Source: Clostridiales bacterium (lineage in GTDB: Bacteria > Bacillota > Clostridia > Lachnospirales > Lachnospiraceae). From it: 64,000 bases of DNA. The notes under the pieces are model-generated. The model was not told the DNA's origin. It searched no databases and worked only from the letters and a program-made list of their open reading frames with translations. The translations under genes were made by a program, and so were the position numbers. This document shows, piece by piece, positions 51,769 to 60,839 of this stretch (within the stretch, counting starts at the first letter, position 1; every line of letters starts with the position of its first letter). Location: NCBI GenBank assembly GCA_015655075.1, contig JAATFT010000074.1, positions 1-64,000 of the forward strand, written 5' to 3'.

Positions 51769-51853
51769 AATAAAGGCAATCGCCACAGAGTGGTTGACCA
51801 GATTAAAAGAGCAAAAGCCTTCCCGAACCGGTCAAAGTACAGGGAAGGTTTTT
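51769..51853 (+). ncRNA. Candidate small RNA or orphan leader with pseudoknot-like pairing
   Basis: TTGCGA (51735) and TATAAT (51757-51762) with a 16-base spacer lead to a ~85-nt transcript ending in a CCTTCCC/GGGAAGG stem (51818-51824/51842-51848) followed by T5. TTGACC (51794-51799) is complementary to GGTCAA (51830-51835) in the loop of this terminator, which would form a pseudoknot or compete with the terminator. No ORF is present. It lies 120 bp before an AraC-type gene. It matches no riboswitch family that I can name. Confidence 0.45.
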
Positions 51854-51972
51854 GTTATGTCAGTGACAAATCAAATAAATGAATGTCAGCAGATTTATTA
51901 TTATAAAGTTGCAATAAATATCAAGCTTTCGATCGTGTATTGTGTTATTTTCTATATAAGGAGTGATTAATA

Positions 51973-52308
51973 TTGTCGGTAAATACAATTGAAAATATGA
52001 TTGCCTGGGTAGAAGATAACATAGAAGAGGCTCCCACATTAGAAGCAATGGCAAGATATGTGGGCTATTCTTCTTACTATTGTTCTGCAAAATTCCATGA
52101 GGCTGTGGGAATATCCTTTAAGGAATATGTACAACATCGTAAACTGGCATTAGCAGTCGGTGAATTGTTAAATACGGACAAACGTATCATAGATATTGCA
52201 GTTCAATATGGCTTTTCTTCTAATGAGGCATTTACAAGGGCGTTTTCCAAAATCTATGGCTGCCCCCCGAATGCGTACCGCAGGCAATTCAATTATAATT
52301 TTTCATAG
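51973..52308 (+). CDS. AraC-family DNA-binding domain protein (stand-alone)
   Basis: A 111-residue protein consisting almost only of the double helix-turn-helix of AraC/XylS regulators, as in SoxS/MarA: LEAMARYVGYSSYYCSAKFHE (first HTH) and IIDIAVQYGFSSNEAFTRAF then KIYGCPPNAYRR (second HTH). It starts with TTG, nine bases after AAGGAG. Related genes often have an added effector-binding domain (GyrI-like), absent here, so it may be a truncated or constitutive regulator. The target is unknown. It precedes map by 46 bases. Confidence 0.82.
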   Translation: MSVNTIENMIAWVEDNIEEAPTLEAMARYVGYSSYYCSAKFHEAVGISFKEYVQHRKLALAVGELLNTDKRIIDIAVQYGFSSNEAFTRAFSKIYGCPPNAYRRQFNYNFS

Positions 52309-52354
52309 TACGCGATATGTTAATGGGCTCCCGAAAGGGAAAGGAGCTTTTCTT

Positions 52355-53224
52355 ATGGAAATGAATCGAAATGAAGTTTGCTGGTGCGGGAGTAATATAA
52401 AGTATAAATATTGCCATCTCGCTGTGGACGAAAAGATAGCGGAGTATAAAAGCAGGGGATATACCGTACCAAGAAGAAAAATTATTAAAAACGCGGAACA
52501 GATTAACGGAATCAGGGAAAGCGGAAAAATTAACACTTCAATATTAGATAGCATCAGCGATAAAGTAAAGCCTGGAATCACTACGGAAGACGTTAACCGT
52601 TTGGTGTACGAAAAGACGCTGGAGTTAGGCGGTATTCCTGCACCTCTTGGATATGAGGGGTTTCCAAAAAGCGTATGTGTCTCCGTAAATAATGAAGTCT
52701 GCCATGGAATACCTTCCCAGGATACTTATTTAAAGAACGGTGATATTGTAAATATTGATGTATCCACTATTTACAACGAATATTACGGAGATTCTTCGAG
52801 AATGTTCTGTGTCGGAGAAGTTTCAGAAGAGCGTTTCAATCTGGTGGAAACCACAAAAGCAGCAATTGACGTGGGACTTACCGAAGTTGGACCCTGGAAG
52901 ACCTTGGGCGATATGGGGCAGGCAATTAATGATTTTGCAAAATCAAAGGGATATTCCGTTGTCTATGAAGTTGGCGGGCATGGCGTGGGATTGGAATTTC
53001 ACGAAGAACCTTATGTCAGTTACGTGTCTAAAAAGAATACGGAGATGCTTCTGGTTCCCGGTATGGTATTTACAATTGAACCAATGATAAATCAGGGAAA
53101 AGCGGATGTCTTTGTGGACGATAAAAACGGTTGGACGGTATATACGAAAGACGGGTCCGATTCGGCACAGTGGGAGGTAATGGTTTTAGTTAAGGACGAT
53201 GGATATGAAATATTAGCGCATTAA
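52355..53224 (+). CDS. map: Methionine aminopeptidase, type I, with N-terminal SEC-C zinc motif
   Basis: A 289-residue metalloprotease that removes N-terminal methionine. The first 20 residues contain a SEC-C-type zinc knuckle, CWCGSNIKYKYCH, which is typical of one group of Firmicute and actinobacterial MAPs that bind the ribosome. Metal ligands follow: IDVSTIYNEYYGDSS (two Asp), GGHGVGLEFHEEP (His), FTIEPMI (Glu), QWEVMV (Glu). AAGGAG eight bases before ATG 52355 fixes the start; the open frame to 52196 overlaps the AraC gene. This may not be the only MAP of the cell. Confidence 0.92.
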   Translation: MEMNRNEVCWCGSNIKYKYCHLAVDEKIAEYKSRGYTVPRRKIIKNAEQINGIRESGKINTSILDSISDKVKPGITTEDVNRLVYEKTLELGGIPAPLGYEGFPKSVCVSVNNEVCHGIPSQDTYLKNGDIVNIDVSTIYNEYYGDSSRMFCVGEVSEERFNLVETTKAAIDVGLTEVGPWKTLGDMGQAINDFAKSKGYSVVYEVGGHGVGLEFHEEPYVSYVSKKNTEMLLVPGMVFTIEPMINQGKADVFVDDKNGWTVYTKDGSDSAQWEVMVLVKDDGYEILAH

Positions 53225-53323
53225 ATAGAAAATATATTTTCCGTTAATTCTTAATAATTCTAAGTATATGATGGCAGACGGACAACAGGGAATAAATCCG
53301 GGAAGAAGGATAAGGAAAGCGGC

Positions 53324-54145
53324 ATGATTACCAGTTTATCGAATCCACAGATAAAAAATCTAATACAATTGCAGAAGAAACCTAGGGCAAGAATGGAGCA
53401 GGGGGCTTTTGTAACAGAAGGCGTCAAAATGTTTGAGGAATCAAAGGCAGGCGGACATCTGGTGAAAGTCTATGCTTCGGAACGCTTTTATGAAGAAAAG
53501 TGGCGGGAAGCGACCGATTATTTTAACGGATTTCCATATGAGATTGTTGCCGACCGGGTACTAAAAGAAGCTTCGGATACCTTAACTCCCCAGGGGATTA
53601 TGGCCGTGGTGAGAAAGCCGGTCTATGACCTTAAAAAAATCATAACAGCTCCCGACGCCAATCTGCTATTGCTGGAAGACATCCGGGATCCCGGCAATCT
53701 GGGGACAATTCTTAGGACTGCGGAAGGAGCCGGTATTACCGGAATTATATTAAGCAAAGCCTCCGTGGATATGTATAACCCCAAGGTAATCCGCTCGACC
53801 ATGGGAGCCATATACCGGATGCCCTTTGTTTACGCAGAGGATTTTGAGGATATTTTGGTTCAAATTAAGAAGAATAACATATCGATCTATGCGGCTCATT
53901 TAAATGCGGCGTTTGCATATGATGAAGTTAATTATATGGGAAAATGTGCAATCCTAATTGGCAATGAAGCCAACGGATTAAGTAATGAAATAGCCGGTAT
54001 GTCGGACAGGTATATTAAAATCCCAATGGCCGGCAAAGTGGAATCCTTAAATGCAGCCATATCGGCAGCCATCCTGATGTATGAGGTATACCGCCAGAGA
54101 AGAAAAAATATTGCAAAAGAAGAAAGAGTTAAAAGATATGATTGA
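53324..54145 (+). CDS. SpoU/TrmH-family RNA 2'-O-methyltransferase
   Basis: A 273-residue SPOUT methyltransferase. An N-terminal substrate-binding domain (SLSNPQIKNLIQLQKKPRARM...FVTEGVKMFEE) is typical of TsnR/RlmB-like rRNA enzymes. The trefoil-knot motifs are LLLEDIRDPGNLGTILRTAE, GTILRTAEGAGITGI, LIGNEANGLSNEI and IPMAGKVESLNAAISAAI. The target nucleotide cannot be told; 23S rRNA is likely by family. It is monocistronic, 99 bases after map. Confidence 0.9.
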   Translation: MITSLSNPQIKNLIQLQKKPRARMEQGAFVTEGVKMFEESKAGGHLVKVYASERFYEEKWREATDYFNGFPYEIVADRVLKEASDTLTPQGIMAVVRKPVYDLKKIITAPDANLLLLEDIRDPGNLGTILRTAEGAGITGIILSKASVDMYNPKVIRSTMGAIYRMPFVYAEDFEDILVQIKKNNISIYAAHLNAAFAYDEVNYMGKCAILIGNEANGLSNEIAGMSDRYIKIPMAGKVESLNAAISAAILMYEVYRQRRKNIAKEERVKRYD

Positions 54146-54210
54146 CATGAATTGAAATTATTGTAGAAACAATTGTATTTTACCATTCCAATAGCGTCTT
54201 TATAAGAAAT

Positions 54211-54349
54211 GGGACCGCTGCAAAATCTTAAGCTTATCTGACTTGCCTATGGAATTCGGATTGCATTTCTCGGAAATTATGGAAAATGCAGCCTGTATTA
54301 TTCTGCAGGTAATAGAGTTTATTAAAGTTTATGATTTTTGCAACAGTCC
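54211..54349. repeat. Long-stem terminator-like repeat, family C, copy 3
   Basis: GGGACCGCTGCAAAATC (54211-54227) and GATTTTTGCAACAGTCC (54333-54349) pair imperfectly across ~105 bases, with TTCCTTATTTTTT following. It lies after the SpoU gene. A single right-arm-like GATTTTGCAATAGTCCCTT also stands at about 59689-59704 after the patatin gene. Confidence 0.55.
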
Positions 54350-54506
54350 TTCCTTATTTTTTGTGAAAATAAATATCAGAAGTGAGAAACAATATTTATT
54401 GTCGGCAGTAAACTGTTTTTATCTTCTGTTTTGAACAAAACCTATTGGAAAATGATAATAGATACAAACAGGAATAAAAAAATAATGTTTGGAAATGATT
54501 AAAACT

Positions 54507-54664
54507 AGGGCGTGTCTGAAAACTGCTTGTGCCGGACGTTCCACTTTGTGGGAGACAAGGAGCAATTTTGGGAGCGTAGTAGGTTCTACGTTTCCAATAC
54601 CTCGACGCAGTATACCGCAAAGTGGAGCGTTCAGAATGGTACAATGAGTTTTCAGACACGCCTT
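54507..54664. repeat. MITE-like interspersed repeat, family A, copy 5
   Basis: A 158-bp copy, closest to copy 2, with ends AGGGCGTGTCTGAAAACT and AGTTTTCAGACACGCCTT. The spaces on either side (54350-54506 and 54665-54853) are AT-rich and have no gene I can support. Confidence 0.87.
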
Positions 54665-54853
54665 AATTAACATTTTACGAACGTCATTAAATAGGTACAC
54701 CAAGCATCAGAAAAGGAATATATTGAATTCTTTTATTAGAGCTGTATTAAAATATGGTTAAAGTTAATAAAATCAAGCAAACTTTCCTTGTAAATTAACG
54801 GGTTATGAAGTAAAATTAAAGTGACAGCAAATGAAACGGAAGGGGGCTTTAGT

Positions 54854-55294
54854 GTGAATTCAAGTTATTGGTTAATTGCGCTTGCCGTATTTTTAGTAAT
54901 AGAAATAATAACACTGGGATTGACGACCATCTGGTTTGCAGGTGGTGCATTAATTGCTTTCTTATTATCCTTAGTTGCGGATAGCTTCATATTGGAATTT
55001 ATCGTATTCTTAGGGGTATCACTTGTACTTTTATTTTTTACCAGGCCGCTTGCCCAAAAATATTTTAATAAACAGCGGATAAAAACGAATTACGAAAGTC
55101 TGATAGGAAAAGAAGGCAGAGTTGTGGAGAAAATCGATAATTTCAACAATACCGGACAGGTAACTGTAAACGGACAGGAATGGACGGCCAGGGCATTTGA
55201 CAGCGAGGAAATTATAGAAGCCGGCCAGCGGGTAATTATCAGGGATATCTCAGGGGTTAAATTAATTGTGAAAACAGAAATGGAGGAAATGTAA
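54854..55294 (+). CDS. NfeD-like membrane protein
   Basis: A 146-residue NfeD family protein with two hydrophobic stretches (LIALAVFLVIEIITLGLTTI and FIVFLGVSLVLLFFTRPLAQ) and a C-terminal OB-fold domain (IGKEGRVVEKIDNFNNTGQV). GTG 54854 is preferred: AGGGGG lies about eight bases before it, while GTG 54821 upstream has no ribosome site. It lies two bases before the SPFH gene; NfeD and SPFH proteins form membrane complexes linked with membrane microdomains and stress. Confidence 0.86.
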   Translation: MNSSYWLIALAVFLVIEIITLGLTTIWFAGGALIAFLLSLVADSFILEFIVFLGVSLVLLFFTRPLAQKYFNKQRIKTNYESLIGKEGRVVEKIDNFNNTGQVTVNGQEWTARAFDSEEIIEAGQRVIIRDISGVKLIVKTEMEEM

Positions 55295-55296
55295 TT

Positions 55297-56232
55297 ATGG
55301 AAATAGTTTTAATTGTATTTTTGGTACTTGTATTGCTTATATTGGCATCGTGTGTTAGAATCGTGCCCCAGGCGCATGCTTATGTTGTAGAAAGGCTGGG
55401 AGGCTATCAGGCCACCTGGAATGTAGGTATTCATATAAAGATACCTCTTATTGATAAAATAGCAAAAAAGGTTTTGCTTAAGGAACAGGTTGTAGACTTT
55501 GCGCCTCAGCCTGTTATAACGAAGGATAATGTAACTATGAAAATAGATACGGTATTATTTTTCCAGATTACGGACCCGAAATTATATGCATACGGCGTGG
55601 AGCGTCCGATCCTGGCAATTGAAAATTTATCAGCTACTACCTTAAGAAATATAATCGGTGACCTGGAACTTGATCAGACCTTAACCTCAAGAGAGTTAAT
55701 TAATACAAAGATGCGTGTATCCCTGGATGTGGCAACTGACCCATGGGGCATTAAAGTTAACCGTGTTGAATTAAAGAATATTATACCGCCGGCAGCAATA
55801 CAGGATGCTATGGAAAAACAGATGAAGGCAGAACGGGAGAGAAGGGAAGCCATCCTTCGTGCAGAAGGTGAAAAGACTTCAGCCATTCTTGTATCGGAAG
55901 GTAAAAAACAATCCGTAATTTTAGCTGCGGAAGCAGATAAGGAATCTGCCATTCTTCGTGCGGAAGCCAAGAAGGAAGCCACCATCCGGGAAGCGGAAGG
56001 CCAGGCAGAAGCAATACTTACGATACAAAAGGCCAATGCGGACGGTATCCGCTTCTTAAACGAATCCAATCCGGGCAATGCGGTCCTTCAGTTAAAGAGC
56101 CTGGAAGCCTTTGCAAAAGCAGCGGACGGCAAGGCCACTAAAATCATTATACCTTCTGAAATTCAGGGTATTGCAGGTTTGGTTAAATCCCTGACGGAGG
56201 TTGGCAGTGATAATAATATTGCTGAATCGTAA
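55297..56232 (+). CDS. SPFH/stomatin-like membrane protein
   Basis: A 311-residue slipin/QmcA-type protein. One N-terminal membrane anchor (IVLIVFLVLVLLILASCV) is followed by the SPFH domain (IVPQAHAYVVERLGGYQATW, DNVTMKIDTVLFFQITDP) and a long Ala/Glu-rich coiled coil (AERERREAILRAEGEKTSA onward). The tail is IQGIAGLVKSL. GGAGG precedes the ATG. Partner of the NfeD protein encoded directly upstream. Confidence 0.92.
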   Translation: MEIVLIVFLVLVLLILASCVRIVPQAHAYVVERLGGYQATWNVGIHIKIPLIDKIAKKVLLKEQVVDFAPQPVITKDNVTMKIDTVLFFQITDPKLYAYGVERPILAIENLSATTLRNIIGDLELDQTLTSRELINTKMRVSLDVATDPWGIKVNRVELKNIIPPAAIQDAMEKQMKAERERREAILRAEGEKTSAILVSEGKKQSVILAAEADKESAILRAEAKKEATIREAEGQAEAILTIQKANADGIRFLNESNPGNAVLQLKSLEAFAKAADGKATKIIIPSEIQGIAGLVKSLTEVGSDNNIAES

Positions 56233-56298
56233 AACGGAATTCAATTCTAACCTGAAAGAAATAAAACACAGTGATTGGTAAATGTGAAAAATATTTAT

Positions 56299-56359
56299 AT
56301 GCACGGCGGAAAGAACACCGCCTTTTATCGGAAGATAAAAAAACATCTGACCATAAGTT
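56299..56359. repeat. Triple-hairpin repeat, family B, partial copy
   Basis: In reverse orientation it keeps the GCACGGCGG...CCGCC hairpin and a degraded ATCGGAAGAT/ATCTGACC stem; the third hairpin (GGTTCCTGTAA type) is missing. It lies after the SPFH gene. Confidence 0.72.
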
Positions 56360-56399
56360 TATATTGTCTCATATTAAGATAAACTTAAGAATTCTTGCC

Positions 56400-56428
56400 T
56401 TGATAATAAAATAACTATGAGCTATGAT
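56400..56428 (+). promoter_or_regulatory. Promoter of the LTA-synthase-like gene
   Basis: TTGATA, a 17-base spacer, TATGAT. The leader to ATG 56581 is about 145 nt. Confidence 0.6.
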
Positions 56429-56580
56429 AGAAAAGAGTAAGCACAGTGTTTTTAAAGGACGGGGAACATTTAATTTATTATGTGTTTTCCAGCCGGCTGT
56501 TTAGAAAGCCTAAAAAACGCTGTATTGAATCGTGGAGGAAAAACGCTTATTGTTTATGTTATAAAGGAGAGAATATAGAA

Positions 56581-58461
56581 ATGGGCCATTTGAAAAAAAT
56601 TATAAAATCACCTTATATGATTCTTCTGCTTTTTGCGGCAAAACTTATGATATATTATAATTTAATTGATGTAGATCTTAAGGATATTGCCTTTATTATA
56701 TTAAGTGTCGCAGCCATGGGGATTATATTTGTCGCATTCAGCAGGAGCAGGTTAAAAAGGAAAAAGGGACTTTTTTTACTTGTTTACAGTCTGCTAAGTT
56801 TATTAATGTTTGCGGACTCCATGTATTATAATTATTATAATCAGACGGTTTCCATAAAACAGCTGTGGCAGGCCGCCAATGTGGCCGCGGTTCCCGACAG
56901 CTTTGTGGCAACCTTAATACCCGCCAGTTTTTTGCTTTATTTAGACATTCCTTTTGTTTATTATTACTTTAAAAAAAATATCCAGAATGAGCGAACCAGA
57001 AACGGCTGGAGTTTCAAGAAAGAGATTAAATATATTGTGACGGGCTTATGCGCTGTTTTTGCGTTATTGGTTGTGAACCCTTTGGACAGTGTTGCTATTG
57101 ATAAGGTAAATAGCGTGGAATTCTTTACCAATCATGTAAATGACGTTTATAATGCCCTGACGGAAAAAATCGTAACGGAAAAAGTGCCTGCCAAAGAAGT
57201 TCTGGATGCCGTGGAAGACGTTGCAGTCCAAAGTCAGGGAAACCAGCTGCAGGGTATTGGAAAAGGCATGAATTTAGTTGTGATACAGGTAGAAGCGCTG
57301 CAGAATTTTGTTATAGGCGCAGAATATAACGGCCAGGTATTAACGCCCAACCTGAATTCGTTTATTAAGAAGGATACTGTTTATTTTGACCGTTATTACA
57401 GCAATATCGGAAAAGGAAATACTGCGGATGCTGAGTTTTCCACCCTTAACAGTTTATACCCTGTAATTGACAGGGAATGTTATGACCTGTATGCTGATAA
57501 CACCTATGACGGACTGCCATGGCTCCTTAGGGATAAAGGCTACCATACATTTGCAGTACATGGCTATAAAGGGGAGTTCTGGAATCGGGAAGCCGCTTAT
57601 CCTGCGCAGGGTTTTGAAGATTTCTACAGTATGGAAGATTTGGATGCAAGTGATATCATAGGCCTTGGTATATCGGATAAATCCATGTTTAAACAGGCGG
57701 TTGATATATTTAAAGGAGAGAAGGGGCCGTTCTTTAGTTTTATTATAACACTTTCCAGCCACCATCCGTTTCTAATGGAACCGGAGGACGTAACCTTAAA
57801 GCTGAAGGACGAGGATGCGGATACGAAATTCGGAGCTTATTTACAGGCCATCCATTATATGGATGAAGCTTTTGGGCAGTTTATTCAGGACTTAAAAGAC
57901 GCCGGCCTGTATGATAATACCGTAATTGCGTTATACGGCGACCATCATGGTTTAAATGTAAGCATGGATAATAATGCCGAGATAATGTCCGAATATTTGG
58001 AAGAACCTTATGATTATGATGAAATGCTAAGGGTTCCCATGATGATTCATATTCCGGGAGGCGGGGTTACAAAAACCATATCCACCACAGGCGGACAGAT
58101 TGATTTTCTTCCGACTATAGCCAATATTATGGGAATCGATATTGAACAGCCCTATGTTCTGGGACAGGATTTAGTAAATGCAACGGACGGGTTTGTGGCA
58201 TTTACGGCTTATTTATTCGAGGGATCCTTTGTCCATAACAATGCTATGTTTGAAATATCAAGGGAAGAGGTATTTGAAGGGAGCCGTGCCTGGGATATTA
58301 ATACAGGACAGCAGTTGGATGCTTCCCTTTATGAAAAAGATTATAACCGGGCCGTTACTTTAAAGAAGACCTCGAAAGAGATATTAGATCAAAATTTAAT
58401 TGCTGATTATATTCATCGGGATACGCCTGTTAAAGAGGAACAGTCTGAAGAGAAAAAGTAA
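56581..58461 (+). CDS. LTA synthase family sulfatase-type phosphotransferase
   Basis: A 626-residue polytopic protein with about five N-terminal membrane segments and a large extracellular alkaline-phosphatase/sulfatase domain. The nucleophile Thr region is GKGNTADAEFSTLNSLYP, where Thr follows GN. Further Mn2+-site blocks are GYKGEFWNRE, SSHHPFLME and ALYGDHHGLN. LTA synthases polymerise glycerol phosphate from phosphatidylglycerol on the cell surface; a phosphoethanolamine transferase or another phosphoglycerol transferase is possible. The start is ATG 56581 after AAAGGAG; the open frame to 56446 adds a basic, Cys-rich segment unlike the family. Confidence 0.87.
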   Translation: MGHLKKIIKSPYMILLLFAAKLMIYYNLIDVDLKDIAFIILSVAAMGIIFVAFSRSRLKRKKGLFLLVYSLLSLLMFADSMYYNYYNQTVSIKQLWQAANVAAVPDSFVATLIPASFLLYLDIPFVYYYFKKNIQNERTRNGWSFKKEIKYIVTGLCAVFALLVVNPLDSVAIDKVNSVEFFTNHVNDVYNALTEKIVTEKVPAKEVLDAVEDVAVQSQGNQLQGIGKGMNLVVIQVEALQNFVIGAEYNGQVLTPNLNSFIKKDTVYFDRYYSNIGKGNTADAEFSTLNSLYPVIDRECYDLYADNTYDGLPWLLRDKGYHTFAVHGYKGEFWNREAAYPAQGFEDFYSMEDLDASDIIGLGISDKSMFKQAVDIFKGEKGPFFSFIITLSSHHPFLMEPEDVTLKLKDEDADTKFGAYLQAIHYMDEAFGQFIQDLKDAGLYDNTVIALYGDHHGLNVSMDNNAEIMSEYLEEPYDYDEMLRVPMMIHIPGGGVTKTISTTGGQIDFLPTIANIMGIDIEQPYVLGQDLVNATDGFVAFTAYLFEGSFVHNNAMFEISREEVFEGSRAWDINTGQQLDASLYEKDYNRAVTLKKTSKEILDQNLIADYIHRDTPVKEEQSEEKK

Positions 58462-58486
58462 CCGTGAGGATATAGGAGAGCAGTGA

Positions 58487-59683
58487 ATGGACAATACGTT
58501 TGACTTTAATAAGGAATATGGAGTTGTCTTAGAAGGCGGCGGAGCGAAAGGAGCCTACCAGATTGGTGTCTGGAAGGCTTTCTTAGAATGCGGGCTTAAG
58601 ATAAAAGGGGTATCCGGCGTATCCGTAGGAGCGTTAAACGGTGCCCTGATCTGTATGAATAATTACGAAGAGTCTGAAAACCTGTGGAAGAGTCTGACGT
58701 ATTCCTCCATTATGAAAGTCAATGACGTACAGATGGACAAACTGATGAAGCGGAATTTAAAGGAGCTGGATTTAAAAGAATTAAAGAAGGATACAACCCG
58801 GATTCTTGCCGACAGGGGAATAGACGTAACTCCGTTAAAGGAATTGATCGAAAATTGGGTGGATGAAGATAAAATACGCAATTCCCATATTGAATTTGTA
58901 TTTGGAACGTTCCTGGTATCGAAATTAAAAGAAATTGAGATAACGGCTAAGGAAGCCGAGAACAGCAGTTTAAAAAACTATTTATTGGCCAGTGCTTCCC
59001 TGCCGGCTTTTCGGAATGAGAAACTTCATGGAATGAAATATTTAGACGGCGGCATGTTTAATAATGTACCGGTTGATATGTTAATAGACCGGGGATATAA
59101 GGATATTATTATTATCCGGATTTACGGAATCGGACTGGAAAAACCGGTTAAAATTCCTAAGGACGTAAATATAATAGAAATAGCTCCCCGCATTAATTTA
59201 GGCGGTATTCTGGAATTTAACCCGGACAAAATAAAAAGAAATATTGAGGTGGGTTATTATGACGGAATGCGCTGCCTTCGTTCCCTCAAGGGCAAAATAT
59301 ACTATATTGATGCAAAGCTTACGGAAGAAGAATGTATCGATAAGTTAATTCATGTAAACGAGGCCGTCAAGATGGCCCTGTTAGAATATTATAAAATGGA
59401 TTATGCCGTCAGCTGCGTTAATACAAGAAGGTTCCTGGAATCCGTATGCCCCAGCTTAGCCGGTTCGTTAAAGCTGAACACTTTGAATAAAGACTGGACA
59501 TACCGAGATCTATATATAACCTTATTGGAGCTTTGCGCCAAAAGCTTAAGGATTCCCAAATACAGGATATATACGGAACAGGAGCTGGTAACTTTAATAA
59601 TAGAAAGATACCAGCTGATGACGCGTAAAGGATACCAGCTTCCCATCTTTCATACGCTCGTCGTTAAAATGATGATCTTATAA
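58487..59683 (+). CDS. Patatin-like phospholipase family protein
   Basis: A 398-residue lipid acyl hydrolase. The oxyanion hole is LEGGGAKGAYQIGVW, the nucleophile Ser is in GVSVGALNG, and the catalytic Asp is in YLDGGMFNNVPVD. All are intact. The C-terminal ~120 residues are helical and without a recognised domain. GGAGAG precedes the ATG. It lies 25 bases behind the LTA-synthase-like gene, so the two are probably one transcript, and a role in membrane lipid turnover or remodelling is a reasonable inference. Confidence 0.9.
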   Translation: MDNTFDFNKEYGVVLEGGGAKGAYQIGVWKAFLECGLKIKGVSGVSVGALNGALICMNNYEESENLWKSLTYSSIMKVNDVQMDKLMKRNLKELDLKELKKDTTRILADRGIDVTPLKELIENWVDEDKIRNSHIEFVFGTFLVSKLKEIEITAKEAENSSLKNYLLASASLPAFRNEKLHGMKYLDGGMFNNVPVDMLIDRGYKDIIIIRIYGIGLEKPVKIPKDVNIIEIAPRINLGGILEFNPDKIKRNIEVGYYDGMRCLRSLKGKIYYIDAKLTEEECIDKLIHVNEAVKMALLEYYKMDYAVSCVNTRRFLESVCPSLAGSLKLNTLNKDWTYRDLYITLLELCAKSLRIPKYRIYTEQELVTLIIERYQLMTRKGYQLPIFHTLVVKMMIL

Positions 59684-59709
59684 AAGATTTTGCAATAGTC
59701 CCTTATCAT

Positions 59710-59750
59710 GTTACAGTTCAGCCTATGGTACCGCAAGGCTGAATCGTAAC
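59710..59750 (+). terminator. Stem-loop after the patatin gene
   Basis: GTTACAGTTCAGCC and GGCTGAATCGTAAC pair around a 13-base loop with one bulge. No T-run follows, so it may be a processed 3' end rather than a classical terminator. Confidence 0.5.
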
Positions 59751-59778
59751 CTTATCATAAAAAATATTCCTGCCCACC

Positions 59779-59807
59779 TTGACAAATGAATAAAAATTAA
59801 GTATAAT
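59779..59807 (+). promoter_or_regulatory. Promoter of argF
   Basis: A perfect TTGACA and TATAAT pair with exactly 17 bases between. No clear arginine-repressor operator (ARG box) was seen between here and the ATG. Confidence 0.8.
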
Positions 59808-59852
59808 GTATAAATAAACAGAAAAAAATATCTTGTCGGGGAGGAAAAAAGC

Positions 59853-60797
59853 ATGAATTTAAAAGGACGCAGTTTTTTAACATTAACAGACTTTTCACCG
59901 GAAGAAATTGAATATTTAATCGATTTAGCGGCGGATTTAAAGGCTAAGAAAAAACAGGGTATTACGGGAAACAGCTTGAAGGGCAAGAATATTGCATTAA
60001 TATTTGAAAAACCTTCTACAAGAACCAGATGCGCCTTTACCGTGGGCTGTGTTGATGAAGGCGGACATCCGGAATATTTAGGCAAGGATGATATCCAGTT
60101 AGGCCACAAAGAAAGTGTGGAAGATACGGCAAGAGTACTGGGGAGAATGTTTGACGGAATAGAATTCCGGGGTTTTAAACAGGAGACAGTTGAAAAATTG
60201 GCAAAATACAGCGGTGTTCCGGTATGGAACGGATTGACGGACAGCTACCATCCAACCCAGATATTAGCCGACTTTTTAACCTTAAAAGAGCAGTTTGGCC
60301 GCTTAAAAGGCCTGCATCTTTTATATTCCGGTGACGGAAGAAATAATGTGGCCAACAGCTTGATGATCGGTTCGTCTAAATTAGGACTTCATTTTACTAT
60401 CCTATCGCCTAAACCTCTATGGCCCGGAGAAGAACTGGTTACAATCTGCAGGACTTATGCAAAGGCGTCGCAGGGTGCAATTACGATTACGGATCAGTTA
60501 GAGGCGGTAAAAGGCGCGGACGCCATTTACACGGACGTATGGTGTTCCATGGGAGAAGAAGCACTGGCGGCTGAGAGGCTTGCCCTTTTAAAGCCCTATC
60601 AGGTGAACCGGAAATTGATGGACATGACAGGTAAGAAAAATACCGTCTTTTTACATTGTCTGCCGGCTGTTAAAGGAAATGAAGTGACGGAAGAGGTATT
60701 CGAAAAAAATGCCGATGTGGTATTTGATCAGGCTGAAAACCGTATGCATACCATTAAGGCGGTAATGGTGGCAACTGTAGGAAACGAAACGATCTGA
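59853..60797 (+). CDS. argF: Ornithine carbamoyltransferase
   Basis: A 314-residue enzyme that makes citrulline from ornithine and carbamoyl phosphate. The carbamoyl phosphate site is [12 protein letters not shown], the second is [14 protein letters not shown], and the ornithine-binding FLHCLPA with the later SMG motif in [11 protein letters not shown] are intact. GGGGAGG precedes the ATG. It stands alone without other arg or arc genes, so biosynthetic (argF) or catabolic (arcB) use cannot be told; argF is the default. It is not the YgeW-type transcarbamylase, as the ornithine motif is kept. Confidence 0.93.
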   Translation: MNLKGRSFLTLTDFSPEEIEYLIDLAADLKAKKKQGITGNSLKGKNIALIFEKPSTRTRCAFTVGCVDEGGHPEYLGKDDIQLGHKESVEDTARVLGRMFDGIEFRGFKQETVEKLAKYSGVPVWNGLTDSYHPTQILADFLTLKEQFGRLKGLHLLYSGDGRNNVANSLMIGSSKLGLHFTILSPKPLWPGEELVTICRTYAKASQGAITITDQLEAVKGADAIYTDVWCSMGEEALAAERLALLKPYQVNRKLMDMTGKKNTVFLHCLPAVKGNEVTEEVFEKNADVVFDQAENRMHTIKAVMVATVGNETI

Positions 60798-60839
60798 AAG
60801 ATATCCACCGGCAGTAACAGTAAAGAAATTTTCCTTTTA

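Noticed and set aside
59853..60797. Assigning the carbamoyltransferase to the ygeW/purine pathway
   Set aside because: It keeps the ornithine carbamoyltransferase motifs (HPTQ, FLHCLPA, SMG) and is almost 40 kb from ygeX.
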